A stretch of 41,406 nucleotides of DNA, from the IMG/VR virus record IMGVR_UViG_3300042987_001812, positions 1 through 41,406 of that record, one strand, 5' to 3'. Each line of letters begins with the position of its first letter. Position 1 is the first letter of the stretch. Under the pieces are notes generated by a model, which searched no databases, was not told where the DNA came from, and saw only the letters and a program-made list of their open reading frames with translations. Source of the DNA: a virus. Below are positions 23,031-34,120 of this stretch, piece by piece. A program made the position numbers and the translations under genes.

Positions 23031-23879
23031 ATGACTATAAGTTATAATCGTCTTGGGTCAAATGGGCGTCTTGGAAATCAAATGTTTCAATATGCTGCTC
23101 TTCGTGGTATTGCAGCAAATCGTGGATTTGATTGGTTGATTCCTCCTCCAGACAGTTATGGTGATTCAAACTATGGATTGTTTGATTGCTTCAAGATGTC
23201 TTCGGTCAAGGAAGAAAACTTTGGATATTTAAATGCTCAAAGTATTTCTTCCAATCAGTTTCACTTTTCAAAAGAATTCTTTGATGGATGTCCCGACAAT
23301 GTAAATCTTCATGATTACTTTACTACAGAGAAGTATTTTGAGAATGTAAAGGATATTATTCGTAAAGACTTTACTTTCAAGGATGAAATCTTAGAACCTT
23401 GTAAGGAGATTATAGACCAACTGGATAATCCTATCTTTATGCATTTGCGTAGAGGTGATTATGTAGTCAATCCAAGTGCTCATCCAATTTGCCCCATTGA
23501 ATACTATGAGGAGGCACTAACAGATTTTGATGAAGACAAACCTGTTATTGTCTTCTCTGATGATATTGGGTGGTGTAGAGATCAACCTTTTTTTGAAAGT
23601 GATAGATTTATGCTCTCTGAATTTGATGAGAAGTATGCACAAACTTGCGATACCCTCCAAGGAAGACAACAAGCATTGATTCCTTATTTTGACTTGTGTA
23701 TGATGACTCTCTGCACAGGAGGAATTATTGCTAACAGTACTATGAGTTGGTGGGGTGCTTGGTTGATGCAAAATAGGACACAACCAATCATTTATCCTAC
23801 ACAATGGTTTGGTAGTTACTACGACCATTACATTATGGATGATTTGTGCCCACAAGATTGGTTTGGAGTTGGAGTATGA
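23031..23879 (+). CDS. GT11-family alpha-1,2-fucosyltransferase (copy 1)
   Basis: 282 residues. GT11 landmarks in order: GSNGRLGNQMFQYAALRGIA, NLHDYFTTEKYF, the donor motif FMHLRRGDYVVNP (HxRRxD), PVIVFSDDIGWC and NSTMSWWGAWLMQ. It adds alpha-1,2-fucose from GDP-fucose. It is clearly paralogous to 24690-25496, with one gene between the copies. An extra ~15-residue insertion sits before the last block (TCDTLQGRQQALIP) relative to copy 2. Confidence 0.9.
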   Translation: MTISYNRLGSNGRLGNQMFQYAALRGIAANRGFDWLIPPPDSYGDSNYGLFDCFKMSSVKEENFGYLNAQSISSNQFHFSKEFFDGCPDNVNLHDYFTTEKYFENVKDIIRKDFTFKDEILEPCKEIIDQLDNPIFMHLRRGDYVVNPSAHPICPIEYYEEALTDFDEDKPVIVFSDDIGWCRDQPFFESDRFMLSEFDEKYAQTCDTLQGRQQALIPYFDLCMMTLCTGGIIANSTMSWWGAWLMQNRTQPIIYPTQWFGSYYDHYIMDDLCPQDWFGVGV

Positions 23880-24703
23880 ATAATCTTACATTCTTAATGC
23901 CTTGTCGGATTGAGAGTGAGGACCGACTTAAAAATGTGATTACATCTATTAGTTACATCACTCATCATTTTCCACAGTCACCAATTATCATCAAGGAAAA
24001 TGATACCCAGTCAGTCTTTCAGGCAAAAGCACTTCCAGTCATTGAAAAGATCTTTGGGGATATTCCAACAAATCTGTATCATATCTTTGAGCAGTCTGAT
24101 AATAAATTCTTTTACAAGACTCGCATTCTAAATGATTTACTTCTAGCATCAAAAACAGAAGTTGTTTATAATTATGATGTGGATGTTGTTTATCCAGTAT
24201 CCAGTTATGTAACTGCATATAATATGATTATGCATGGTGGATTTGATGCAGTCTATCCTTATGGTTGTGGTGTTTATCAATGGGCAGTTGATTACCCCAT
24301 TCCACTATTTGATGCTTTTATTCAATCAAAGTTTGATTTGAATGTTCTGCAATCAAAATGTAGACTGCAACCATCAGTAATGGGATGGGGGCAAATGATT
24401 AAGCGTCAAGTTTATATTGACTCTTATATGTGGAATGAAAATTTTATTTCTTGGGGAGCAGAAGATTGTGAGTATTATTATCGTCTTCAAGCACTAGGTT
24501 ATTGTGTTGGTAGAGTCAATGATATGGTTTACCACTTTGACCATGCTCGCACTTTCAATTCACACTACCACAATCCAAAGTTTATGGACAATCATAATCT
24601 TTGGCAAACTATTCGCACTTGGGATAAAGATGCTATAATAAGGTATTATGAATCTCAGAGTTATGTTAAGGAGAGAAGGAGTCAGTTGAATGCTAGCGTT
24701 TAA
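23876..24703 (+). CDS. Glycosyltransferase (GT2/GT7-like)
   Basis: 275 residues from ATG 23876, overlapping the previous stop. LTFLMPCRIESEDRLKNVI opens a GT-A fold, VVYNYDVDVVYPVSSYV gives a DxD-type site, and NFISWGAEDCEYYYRLQALG is the galactosyltransferase-type catalytic block (WGxED). It ends with VYHFDHARTFNSHY. Donor sugar unknown. Confidence 0.75.
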   Translation: MNNLTFLMPCRIESEDRLKNVITSISYITHHFPQSPIIIKENDTQSVFQAKALPVIEKIFGDIPTNLYHIFEQSDNKFFYKTRILNDLLLASKTEVVYNYDVDVVYPVSSYVTAYNMIMHGGFDAVYPYGCGVYQWAVDYPIPLFDAFIQSKFDLNVLQSKCRLQPSVMGWGQMIKRQVYIDSYMWNENFISWGAEDCEYYYRLQALGYCVGRVNDMVYHFDHARTFNSHYHNPKFMDNHNLWQTIRTWDKDAIIRYYESQSYVKERRSQLNASV

Positions 24704-25496
24704 TCATCTTGGAAAACTGGGTAGACTTGGAAATCAAATGTTTCAATATGCTTCATTGAGGGGCATTGCCCGAAATCGTGGATATGATTTTTGTATTCCC
24801 AATCATCAGGAAGTATTGAAAGATCCTTATGGGTTTGATGTAAAGATAGAATTATTCTATCCATTTAAAATGACATATGTGCTTCCTCATAATATTAAAC
24901 TTCTTGATAGGGGATATGCACCCATAGCACAAGAGAAGCAGTTTCATTTCGATGAGACGCTTTTTAATATGTGTCCAGATGAAATTACTCTTGCTGGATT
25001 CTTTCAATCTGAAAAATACTTCAAACACATTGAAGATGAAATTCGTGAAGACTTTTCTTTTAAGAATGAGATTCTATATCCATGTAAAGAAATGATGGAG
25101 TCTGTCGGAGAAGCAATCAGTCTTCATATTCGTCGCACTGATTATCTTCAGAATCCAAATCATACTGCTCTTGGATTAGAATATTATACTGAAGCACTTC
25201 AAAAGTTTGATTCAAATCTTCCTGTGATTATCTTTACTGATGATGTGGAGTGGTGTAAAGAGCAGGAAGTATTCTCTGACGAACGCTTTATGATTTCTGA
25301 ATCTGGAGACCACTATGTAGATATGTGCTTGATGACTCTGTGTAAATATCATATCATTGCAAATTCTTCATTCTCTTGGTGGGGCGCTTGGTTATCCAAT
25401 TCTGATAATGTGATTGCACCACATAAATGGTTTGGTGAAGGAAATCAAGATAAAAATACAGAAGATTTAATTCCAGAAAGGTGGAGTAAACTATAA
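24690..25496 (+). CDS. GT11-family alpha-1,2-fucosyltransferase (copy 2)
   Basis: 268 residues. Same landmarks as copy 1: GKLGRLGNQMFQYASLRGIA, LAGFFQSEKYF, SLHIRRTDYLQNP, PVIIFTDDVEWC, NSSFSWWGAWLSN. The divergence suggests an old duplication or separate acquisition and probably different acceptors. It overlaps the previous gene by 14 bases and shares one base with the next start. Confidence 0.9.
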   Translation: MLAFNHLGKLGRLGNQMFQYASLRGIARNRGYDFCIPNHQEVLKDPYGFDVKIELFYPFKMTYVLPHNIKLLDRGYAPIAQEKQFHFDETLFNMCPDEITLAGFFQSEKYFKHIEDEIREDFSFKNEILYPCKEMMESVGEAISLHIRRTDYLQNPNHTALGLEYYTEALQKFDSNLPVIIFTDDVEWCKEQEVFSDERFMISESGDHYVDMCLMTLCKYHIIANSSFSWWGAWLSNSDNVIAPHKWFGEGNQDKNTEDLIPERWSKL

Positions 25497-26290
25497 TGGA
25501 CAAAAACAAATCTGCTTATAAACTTAAAAACATTGGGCCCATATATTATCTGAATCTGGATGGACAACCAGAAAGAAAAGAATATATGGAAGAGCAGTTT
25601 AAGTATTGGGAAATAGAAAACTATACTCGTATTTCTGCTTATGATGGTCGTGATGATGATTTAAGTGACATTATCAAAGGTCGTTATCCAGAAACAATGA
25701 CTTCTGGTGAGATTGGATGCACTACATCACACCTCAAGGCAATTAAGCATTGGTATGAAACTTCTGATAGTCCTTATGTGATTATTATGGAGGATGATAT
25801 TGATTTGCAGACAGTAAGATTCTGGGATTTTACTTGGGCAGATTTTGTATCCAAGATTCCTTATGATTGGGATGTTGTGCAACTTGCCATCATCTGCACT
25901 GGTGATTTGCATGTTAAGTTGCATAAGAGATTTGTGAATGATTTTTCTACTGCTTGTTATATGATTACTCGTCATCATGCAGAAAAACTTATTAAGTTTC
26001 ATGTGAAAGGTGAAAAGTATAAATTGGACCAAGGTGTAAAACCAAGAGCAGTTGCTGATGACTTGATTTATAATTCTGGTAATACTTATTCAATTCCTCT
26101 TTTTCTTTATCGTATTGCTTTAGGATCTTCTATTCATCCAGAGCATATTGATGTGTTTCACCGAGCAAGTCACGACGGACTTCTTCAGTTCTGGGAACGT
26201 CAGGGTCATGATATGAATATTGACGACTTGATGAATTATGATCCGTTTTTAGGTCGGATAACCCACCCTTCTCAGCAGCAAAGTCAGTAA
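25496..26290 (+). CDS. GT25-family LPS glycosyltransferase
   Basis: 264 residues. The start IGPIYYLNLDGQPERKEYME, then SGEIGCTTSHLKAIKHW and YVIIMEDDIDLQ (DDxD-like metal site), is diagnostic for GT25 (LgtB/LpsA type). ACYMITRHHAEKLI completes the fold. It probably adds galactose or a similar sugar to LPS or surface glycan. Last gene of the island; an early promoter for the hli operon starts 17 bases after it. Confidence 0.85.
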   Translation: MDKNKSAYKLKNIGPIYYLNLDGQPERKEYMEEQFKYWEIENYTRISAYDGRDDDLSDIIKGRYPETMTSGEIGCTTSHLKAIKHWYETSDSPYVIIMEDDIDLQTVRFWDFTWADFVSKIPYDWDVVQLAIICTGDLHVKLHKRFVNDFSTACYMITRHHAEKLIKFHVKGEKYKLDQGVKPRAVADDLIYNSGNTYSIPLFLYRIALGSSIHPEHIDVFHRASHDGLLQFWERQGHDMNIDDLMNYDPFLGRITHPSQQQSQ

Positions 26291-26306
26291 TCTCTGACAA
26301 AAACCC

Positions 26307-26335
26307 TTGACACCTCTTAACATTTGCTATATAAT
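26307..26335 (+). promoter_or_regulatory. Consensus early promoter of the hli-ferredoxin operon
   Basis: TTGACA, a 17-base spacer, then TATAAT: a perfect match to both sigma70 hexamers, 26 bases upstream of the hli ATG. Confidence 0.85.
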
Positions 26336-26361
26336 TCTGTTGTAAATCTTTACAAAAGATA

Positions 26362-26556
26362 ATGACTGTAACGACTAACGAATATGGGCAACAGAATATG
26401 TTTGCCAAAGAACCCGTAATGTATTATCAGAACTATGGTATGCTCACACCTAATCAAGTAAAGGAGCGTACAAATGGTCGTTGGGCAATGATGGGAATCG
26501 TAGCAGGCTTGATTTCTTACGCAACTACTGGTAAACTATTCTTCGGTGTGTTCTGA
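26362..26556 (+). CDS. hli: High-light-inducible protein (Hli)
   Basis: 64 residues. A single chlorophyll-binding helix with the signature ERTNGRWAMMGIVAGLISYA (ExxNGRxAMxG) is followed by the short TTGKLFFGVF tail. Hli proteins bind chlorophyll and carotenoid in the thylakoid membrane and protect photosystems during stress. In phage infection they should help keep electron transport running. First gene of a fully overlapping operon; the stop shares a base with the next ATG. Confidence 0.93.
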   Translation: MTVTTNEYGQQNMFAKEPVMYYQNYGMLTPNQVKERTNGRWAMMGIVAGLISYATTGKLFFGVF

Positions 26557-26642
26557 TGACTGAAGTTTTCTGGACCGCCATCAGCATTACGTTTTTTGTA
26601 ATGCTTGCATATTCTGTAGAAAAATTATCTGAAACTTACTGA
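26556..26642 (+). CDS. Membrane micro-protein in the photosynthesis operon
   Basis: 28 residues with one membrane helix ([16 protein letters not shown]) and a polar KLSETY end. It overlaps hli and the ferredoxin gene by one base each, so it must be co-translated. Size and placement suggest a small thylakoid subunit, but no photosystem or cytochrome subunit is matched with confidence. Confidence 0.5.
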   Translation: MTEVFWTAISITFFVMLAYSVEKLSETY

Positions 26643-26935
26643 TGACTACTTATCAAATTACTATTCAATCTCCTGACGGTTCTGGTAAAACTTTCCAATG
26701 TCCTGAAGACCAGTACATTCTTGATGCTGCCGAAGAAGCAGGTCTGGATCTTCCTTCATCTTGTCGTGCTGGCGCTTGTTCTGCGTGTGCTGGTAAAGTA
26801 GTTGAAGGCACGGTGAACAACGATGATCAAACGTTCCTTGATGATGACCAACTTGCCGAAGGTTATTCTCTACTCTGTGTTGCATATCCCACCAGTGATT
26901 GTGTGATCCTGTCCGAACAGGAAGAGAACCTGTGA
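26642..26935 (+). CDS. petF: Plant-type [2Fe-2S] ferredoxin
   Basis: 97 residues. Cluster ligands are Cys41, Cys46, Cys49 and Cys79 ([11 protein letters not shown]...LLC), the CX4CX2CX29C spacing of photosynthetic ferredoxins. It carries electrons from photosystem I to acceptors such as bilin reductases, FNR or thioredoxin reductase. Full-length and soluble, with overlaps on both sides. Confidence 0.93.
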   Translation: MTTYQITIQSPDGSGKTFQCPEDQYILDAAEEAGLDLPSSCRAGACSACAGKVVEGTVNNDDQTFLDDDQLAEGYSLLCVAYPTSDCVILSEQEENL

Positions 26936-27132
26936 GTGCTGGAATGCTGGGGCAACTTGGAGTTGCCCTTCAAGAGGTTGGTTGGGACAATGATGTAGAA
27001 CTAGAAGTCAAAGTCGCAGGTACTCTTAAGTCCGACAAGTTTATTGTTATCAAACCTGTAAAAGAAAAACTGGTATCCAATCCAGATCTTGAACTTAAAC
27101 AAAAACACTCTTATCAAGGAGAAAACAAATGA
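26932..27132 (+). CDS. Small protein of unknown function, ferredoxin-hli linker
   Basis: 66 residues from GTG 26932, which overlaps the ferredoxin stop; an ATG at 26944 is an alternative. It is beta-rich in the middle ([20 protein letters not shown]). Its end overlaps the second hli start, keeping the operon continuous. No family recognised. Confidence 0.55.
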   Translation: MSAGMLGQLGVALQEVGWDNDVELEVKVAGTLKSDKFIVIKPVKEKLVSNPDLELKQKHSYQGENK

Positions 27133-27248
27133 AAAATCTTTTTAACGAACGCAGTGAGCGTATTAACGGTTGGTTCGCAATGATTGGAATTGTTGCTGCT
27201 ATGGGATCTTATGTCCTGACTGGACAAGTGATTCCGGGTGTATGGTGA
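27129..27248 (+). CDS. hli: Short high-light-inducible protein (Hli)
   Basis: 39 residues. FNERSERINGWFAMIGIVAA carries the chlorophyll-binding ExxNG.xAMxG helix; Trp replaces the usual Arg after NG. The tail MGSYVLTGQVIPGVW is the normal phage Hli end. It lies at the end of the hli-ferredoxin operon. ATGA overlap with the preceding gene. Confidence 0.85.
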   Translation: MKNLFNERSERINGWFAMIGIVAAMGSYVLTGQVIPGVW

Positions 27249-27349
27249 TGGATGTTAAAATGCGTAAAGAACAATAGCAGTATTGGAATATGTAAAATCA
27301 ACTGTCAGGGAAATCGCACCTGTCTGATATAATAAGTAATAATACTTAA

Positions 27350-27381
27350 CTCTGTCTCTAAATAAGAGGCAGAGTTTTTTT
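27350..27381 (+). terminator. Terminator of the hli-ferredoxin operon
   Basis: CTCTGTCTC/GAGGCAGAG stem with one G-U pair, seven-base loop and seven T. Confidence 0.8.
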
Positions 27382-27385
27382 GTAT

Positions 27386-27550
27386 ATGCCAAGAGGACAA
27401 TTGACCAAGGACATTATAAAATGTGAAGTCCTTAAAATAAAATCGGAATTGGATAAGGAGTGGATGAATAAATCTGGTTATGATCCAAAATGGTTGGCAC
27501 ATCAATACCTGAATAAGGTCCTGGACAAAATCGAAGAATATCGTGCTTGA
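27386..27550 (+). CDS. Small protein of unknown function before psbA
   Basis: 54 residues (MPRGQLTKDIIKCEVLKIKS to KVLDKIEEYRA), helical and charged. I recall similar small proteins in cyanophages, without a function. Its last bases contain the first psbA promoter -35 box (27547). Confidence 0.55.
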   Translation: MPRGQLTKDIIKCEVLKIKSELDKEWMNKSGYDPKWLAHQYLNKVLDKIEEYRA

Positions 27551-27575
27551 CGGGTTCACCACAATGCCCTATAAT
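27547..27575 (+). promoter_or_regulatory. Upstream psbA early promoter
   Basis: TTGACG, a 17-base spacer, then TATAAT, overlapping the end of the preceding gene. Confidence 0.6.
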
Positions 27576-27619
27576 AGACGGGTCTTCGGGGCACCACCAA
27601 ATTAAATCCTCAAAAGGGG

Positions 27620-27648
27620 TTGACAGGGGAGGGAAACCGTAGTATGAT
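27620..27648 (+). promoter_or_regulatory. Main psbA early promoter
   Basis: TTGACA, a 17-base spacer, then TATGAT, with a 180-base leader to the psbA ATG. Two promoters in tandem (with 27547) drive psbA. Confidence 0.75.
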
Positions 27649-27654
27649 AAATAG

Positions 27655-27830
27655 GTAATCAAATGAGGGGAGCAACCCGTTCCTTGACCTTGAAATCCTT
27701 GCTGAAACGGGTCTAATCACCTTACCGAGACTAAGCAAGTAAAAGATGTCTCTCATGTCTCAGGATGAGGGTGCCTGAGAAATAAGTATCTCCACCATTT
27801 CCCTGATGGACCTACTTACTTTTAAACAAA
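27655..27830 (+). ncRNA. Structured psbA 5' leader
   Basis: Three good hairpins: ACCCGTT (27675-27681) with AACGGGT (27706-27712); TCTCAGG (27758-27764) with CCTGAGA (27774-27780); AAGTA (27784) with TACTT (27813) enclosing CCAT/ATGG. PhotoRC motifs are known RNA elements upstream of psbA in marine cyanobacteria and cyanophages, and this may be a member. I could not match the consensus. Confidence 0.5.
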
Positions 27831-32438
<4,608 letters not shown>

Positions 32439-32466
32439 GTTTCTTAAAAACTGAATAATAATCAAA

Positions 32467-32491
32467 GAGACCTTTACAGGTCTCTTTTTTT
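32467..32491 (+). terminator. psbA terminator
   Basis: GAGACCT/AGGTCTC stem, four-base loop and seven T, 29 bases after the D1 stop. Confidence 0.9.
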
Positions 32492-32502
32492 ATGGTATTA
32501 TC

Positions 32503-32510
32503 TATAAATA
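32503..32510 (+). promoter_or_regulatory. Late promoter of the EndoVII-like gene
   Basis: Exact TATAAATA, 26 bases upstream of the ATG at 32536. Confidence 0.65.
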
Positions 32511-32535
32511 AGTATAGAAAATACGCATTACAAAA

Positions 32536-32904
32536 ATGAAAGTTTGTTCTAGTTGCAACCAAGAATTACCTGTCACAGAATTTCATAAAAGAACTTATTC
32601 TTCAGGAAATTTAGGTCTTCAACCAAAATGTAAAAAATGCTCTACAAATAATCGTAGGCAATACTATAAACCTCATGAGTTTATGCGACGAAAGTTTTCT
32701 CTTACAGAAGACCAATATAATAACTTGATGTCTAATAAAAATTGTCAAATATGTGATGCAGAACTAACCAAGAAGTGTATTGACCACTGCCACTCTACAA
32801 ATAAAATTCGTGGTGTTCTCTGTAACAACTGCAACACTGCACTTGGGCTTGTAGGAGACAATATCAACACTCTTCAAAAAATGATAGAGTATCTAAATAA
32901 TTAA
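32536..32904 (+). CDS. EndoVII-like HNH homing endonuclease next to psbA
   Basis: 122 residues. An N-terminal zinc-binding pair (KVCSSCNQELPVTEF, KCKKCSTNNRR) is followed by the recombination-endonuclease VII-type core ICDAELTKKCIDHCHSTNKI then GVLCNNCNTALGLVGDN, with the DHCH catalytic motif. Free-standing with its own late promoter, 98 bases beyond the psbA stop. A free-standing endonuclease adjacent to psbA that cuts at a psbA intron site (F-CphI) has been described in cyanophage; this gene occupies the equivalent place. It may cut psbA and mobilise an intron lacking its own enzyme. Confidence 0.82.
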   Translation: MKVCSSCNQELPVTEFHKRTYSSGNLGLQPKCKKCSTNNRRQYYKPHEFMRRKFSLTEDQYNNLMSNKNCQICDAELTKKCIDHCHSTNKIRGVLCNNCNTALGLVGDNINTLQKMIEYLNN

Positions 32905-32914
32905 AAAAAGAAAG

Positions 32915-33253
32915 ATGAAGACTTTCAGACAATTCATTAAAGAATCTAGAAAATATCAATACTCGGGGGATGATTCATATAAGTCCATGCATGATCCAGA
33001 AAGTGGAGTAACATTTAATAGTTTTAAAGGTGATAACAATACACATCATGTTTCATTTGATTCTGATGAAACTAAAGATCCAAAAACAAGAAGAAGAAAT
33101 GCCTTAAGAGCAAGGCAAATGGGGAAAGAATTTATTAAACAGCATCCAAAAGGATCTACTATAGAAGTTAGTCCCAATAGTGAAAAATTGAGAAAAATTT
33201 ATGCTAAACATGGATTTTCTGATACTCGCCCATTTATGAAGTTAAAAGTATAA
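32915..33253 (+). CDS. Protein of unknown function with phage-type MKTFRQFI start
   Basis: 112 residues. The N-terminus MKTFRQFIKES is a leader-like motif I associate with several T4-like cyanophage proteins. The second half (ARQMGKEFIKQHPKGSTIEV, KLRKIYAKHGFSDTRPFMKL) looks like the C-terminal part of a GNAT acetyltransferase, but no acetyl-CoA loop is visible. It starts 10 bases after the endonuclease stop. Confidence 0.55.
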   Translation: MKTFRQFIKESRKYQYSGDDSYKSMHDPESGVTFNSFKGDNNTHHVSFDSDETKDPKTRRRNALRARQMGKEFIKQHPKGSTIEVSPNSEKLRKIYAKHGFSDTRPFMKLKV

Positions 33254-33279
33254 TTTCACTTTAATTATTAAAACTTTTT

Positions 33280-33402
33280 ATGTCTCATAATAATCAACAT
33301 CATCCTATGGAATCATGGGTCATCTGGGCAGGTGTAGGTATGATGGGTTTCACAATCATTGTGTTTGTTGTCTTCACTCTCTCGGTGATTTATTGGGGAT
33401 AA
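33280..33402 (+). CDS. Membrane micro-protein
   Basis: 40 residues with a His-rich start (MSHNNQHHPMESW) and one membrane helix (VGMMGFTIIVFVVFTLSVIY). It is followed by a terminator at 33421. Confidence 0.55.
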   Translation: MSHNNQHHPMESWVIWAGVGMMGFTIIVFVVFTLSVIYWG

Positions 33403-33420
33403 GCACTATAAAATAAATAG

Positions 33421-33446
33421 AGGAGTTCATAAGAACTCCTTTTTTT
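33421..33446 (+). terminator. Rho-independent terminator
   Basis: AGGAGTTC/GAACTCCT perfect stem, four-base loop and seven T, directly followed by an ATG. Confidence 0.85.
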
Positions 33447-33521
33447 ATGTTCCCAATACTCGCAATCTTAATAGCATTCGGTATTTTTATGTTTCTAATG
33501 TCCATCTCACAAGACCTATGA
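33447..33521 (+). CDS. Membrane micro-protein
   Basis: 24 residues, one hydrophobic helix (FPILAILIAFGIFMFLM). The ATG touches the terminator T run; the stop overlaps the next ATG. Marginal, because several terminators here end in T-run plus ATG by sequence habit. Confidence 0.35.
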   Translation: MFPILAILIAFGIFMFLMSISQDL

Positions 33522-33640
33522 TTTCTTCTACAACTCCACACAAACTCGCAGAAATTATTAGGGATACTTGGCCGAATCTTTACAGACCTGCCAAAATATC
33601 CTATAATGAACAAAAGAAACAAAAAAATAAAAAAGTATAG
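33518..33640 (+). CDS. Small basic protein of unknown function
   Basis: 40 residues (MISSTTPHKLAEIIRDTWPN then a Lys-rich end KKQKNKKV). ATGA overlap with the preceding micro-protein supports it. Function unknown. Confidence 0.45.
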   Translation: MISSTTPHKLAEIIRDTWPNLYRPAKISYNEQKKQKNKKV

Positions 33641-33695
33641 AGCATATAATAGGGGTGCTTGTAAGAAAATAAATACTAATAAGTCGCAGTAATTT

Positions 33696-34067
33696 ATGGG
33701 ACCTTTACACTCTCCAAAAGAATACTTGTTTAATTTACACGCAACAAGTTCTGGGGAGGCAAAACGATTATGGAGGCAACACATAAAAGAGCAATGGAAT
33801 CATCAGTGTGCTTATTGTGGGTCTGGAGACAATTTAACAATCGACCACATCGTACCAAGGTCAAAAGGGGGCACAGATTTCTCTAAGAATGTAGTTTGCT
33901 GTTGTCATGATTGTAACCAGTCAAAGGGACATGAACACTGGAAACTATGGTACGTTCAACAAGATTTTTATAGTGAAGAAAGATTTGATAAGATAGAGGA
34001 GTGGATGAAACCAGACCCACCGACGAATCTGTTTGCTTATCGTTCAAGAAGAAATAATGCGTCTTGA
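33696..34067 (+). CDS. HNH endonuclease (McrA-like zinc type)
   Basis: 123 residues. A compact HNH domain: CAYCGSGDNLTIDHIVPRSK, GGTDFSKNVVCCCHDCNQSK, with two CxxC-type zinc pairs and the DH catalytic pair. The flanks are MGPLHSPKEYLFNL and a Pro-rich end. I recall this arrangement as a conserved cyanophage gene rather than a sporadic homing enzyme. A role in DNA packaging, degradation or mobility cannot be separated. Confidence 0.82.
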   Translation: MGPLHSPKEYLFNLHATSSGEAKRLWRQHIKEQWNHQCAYCGSGDNLTIDHIVPRSKGGTDFSKNVVCCCHDCNQSKGHEHWKLWYVQQDFYSEERFDKIEEWMKPDPPTNLFAYRSRRNNAS

Positions 34068-34072
34068 GGTTT

Positions 34073-34080
34073 TATAAATA
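34073..34080 (+). promoter_or_regulatory. Late promoter of the large virion genes
   Basis: Exact TATAAATA, 41 bases upstream of the ATG at 34121. Confidence 0.65.
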
Positions 34081-34120
34081 ATTTTAAGGGAAAATGTAAA
34101 ACTGGAATAAAGTAAAAAAA

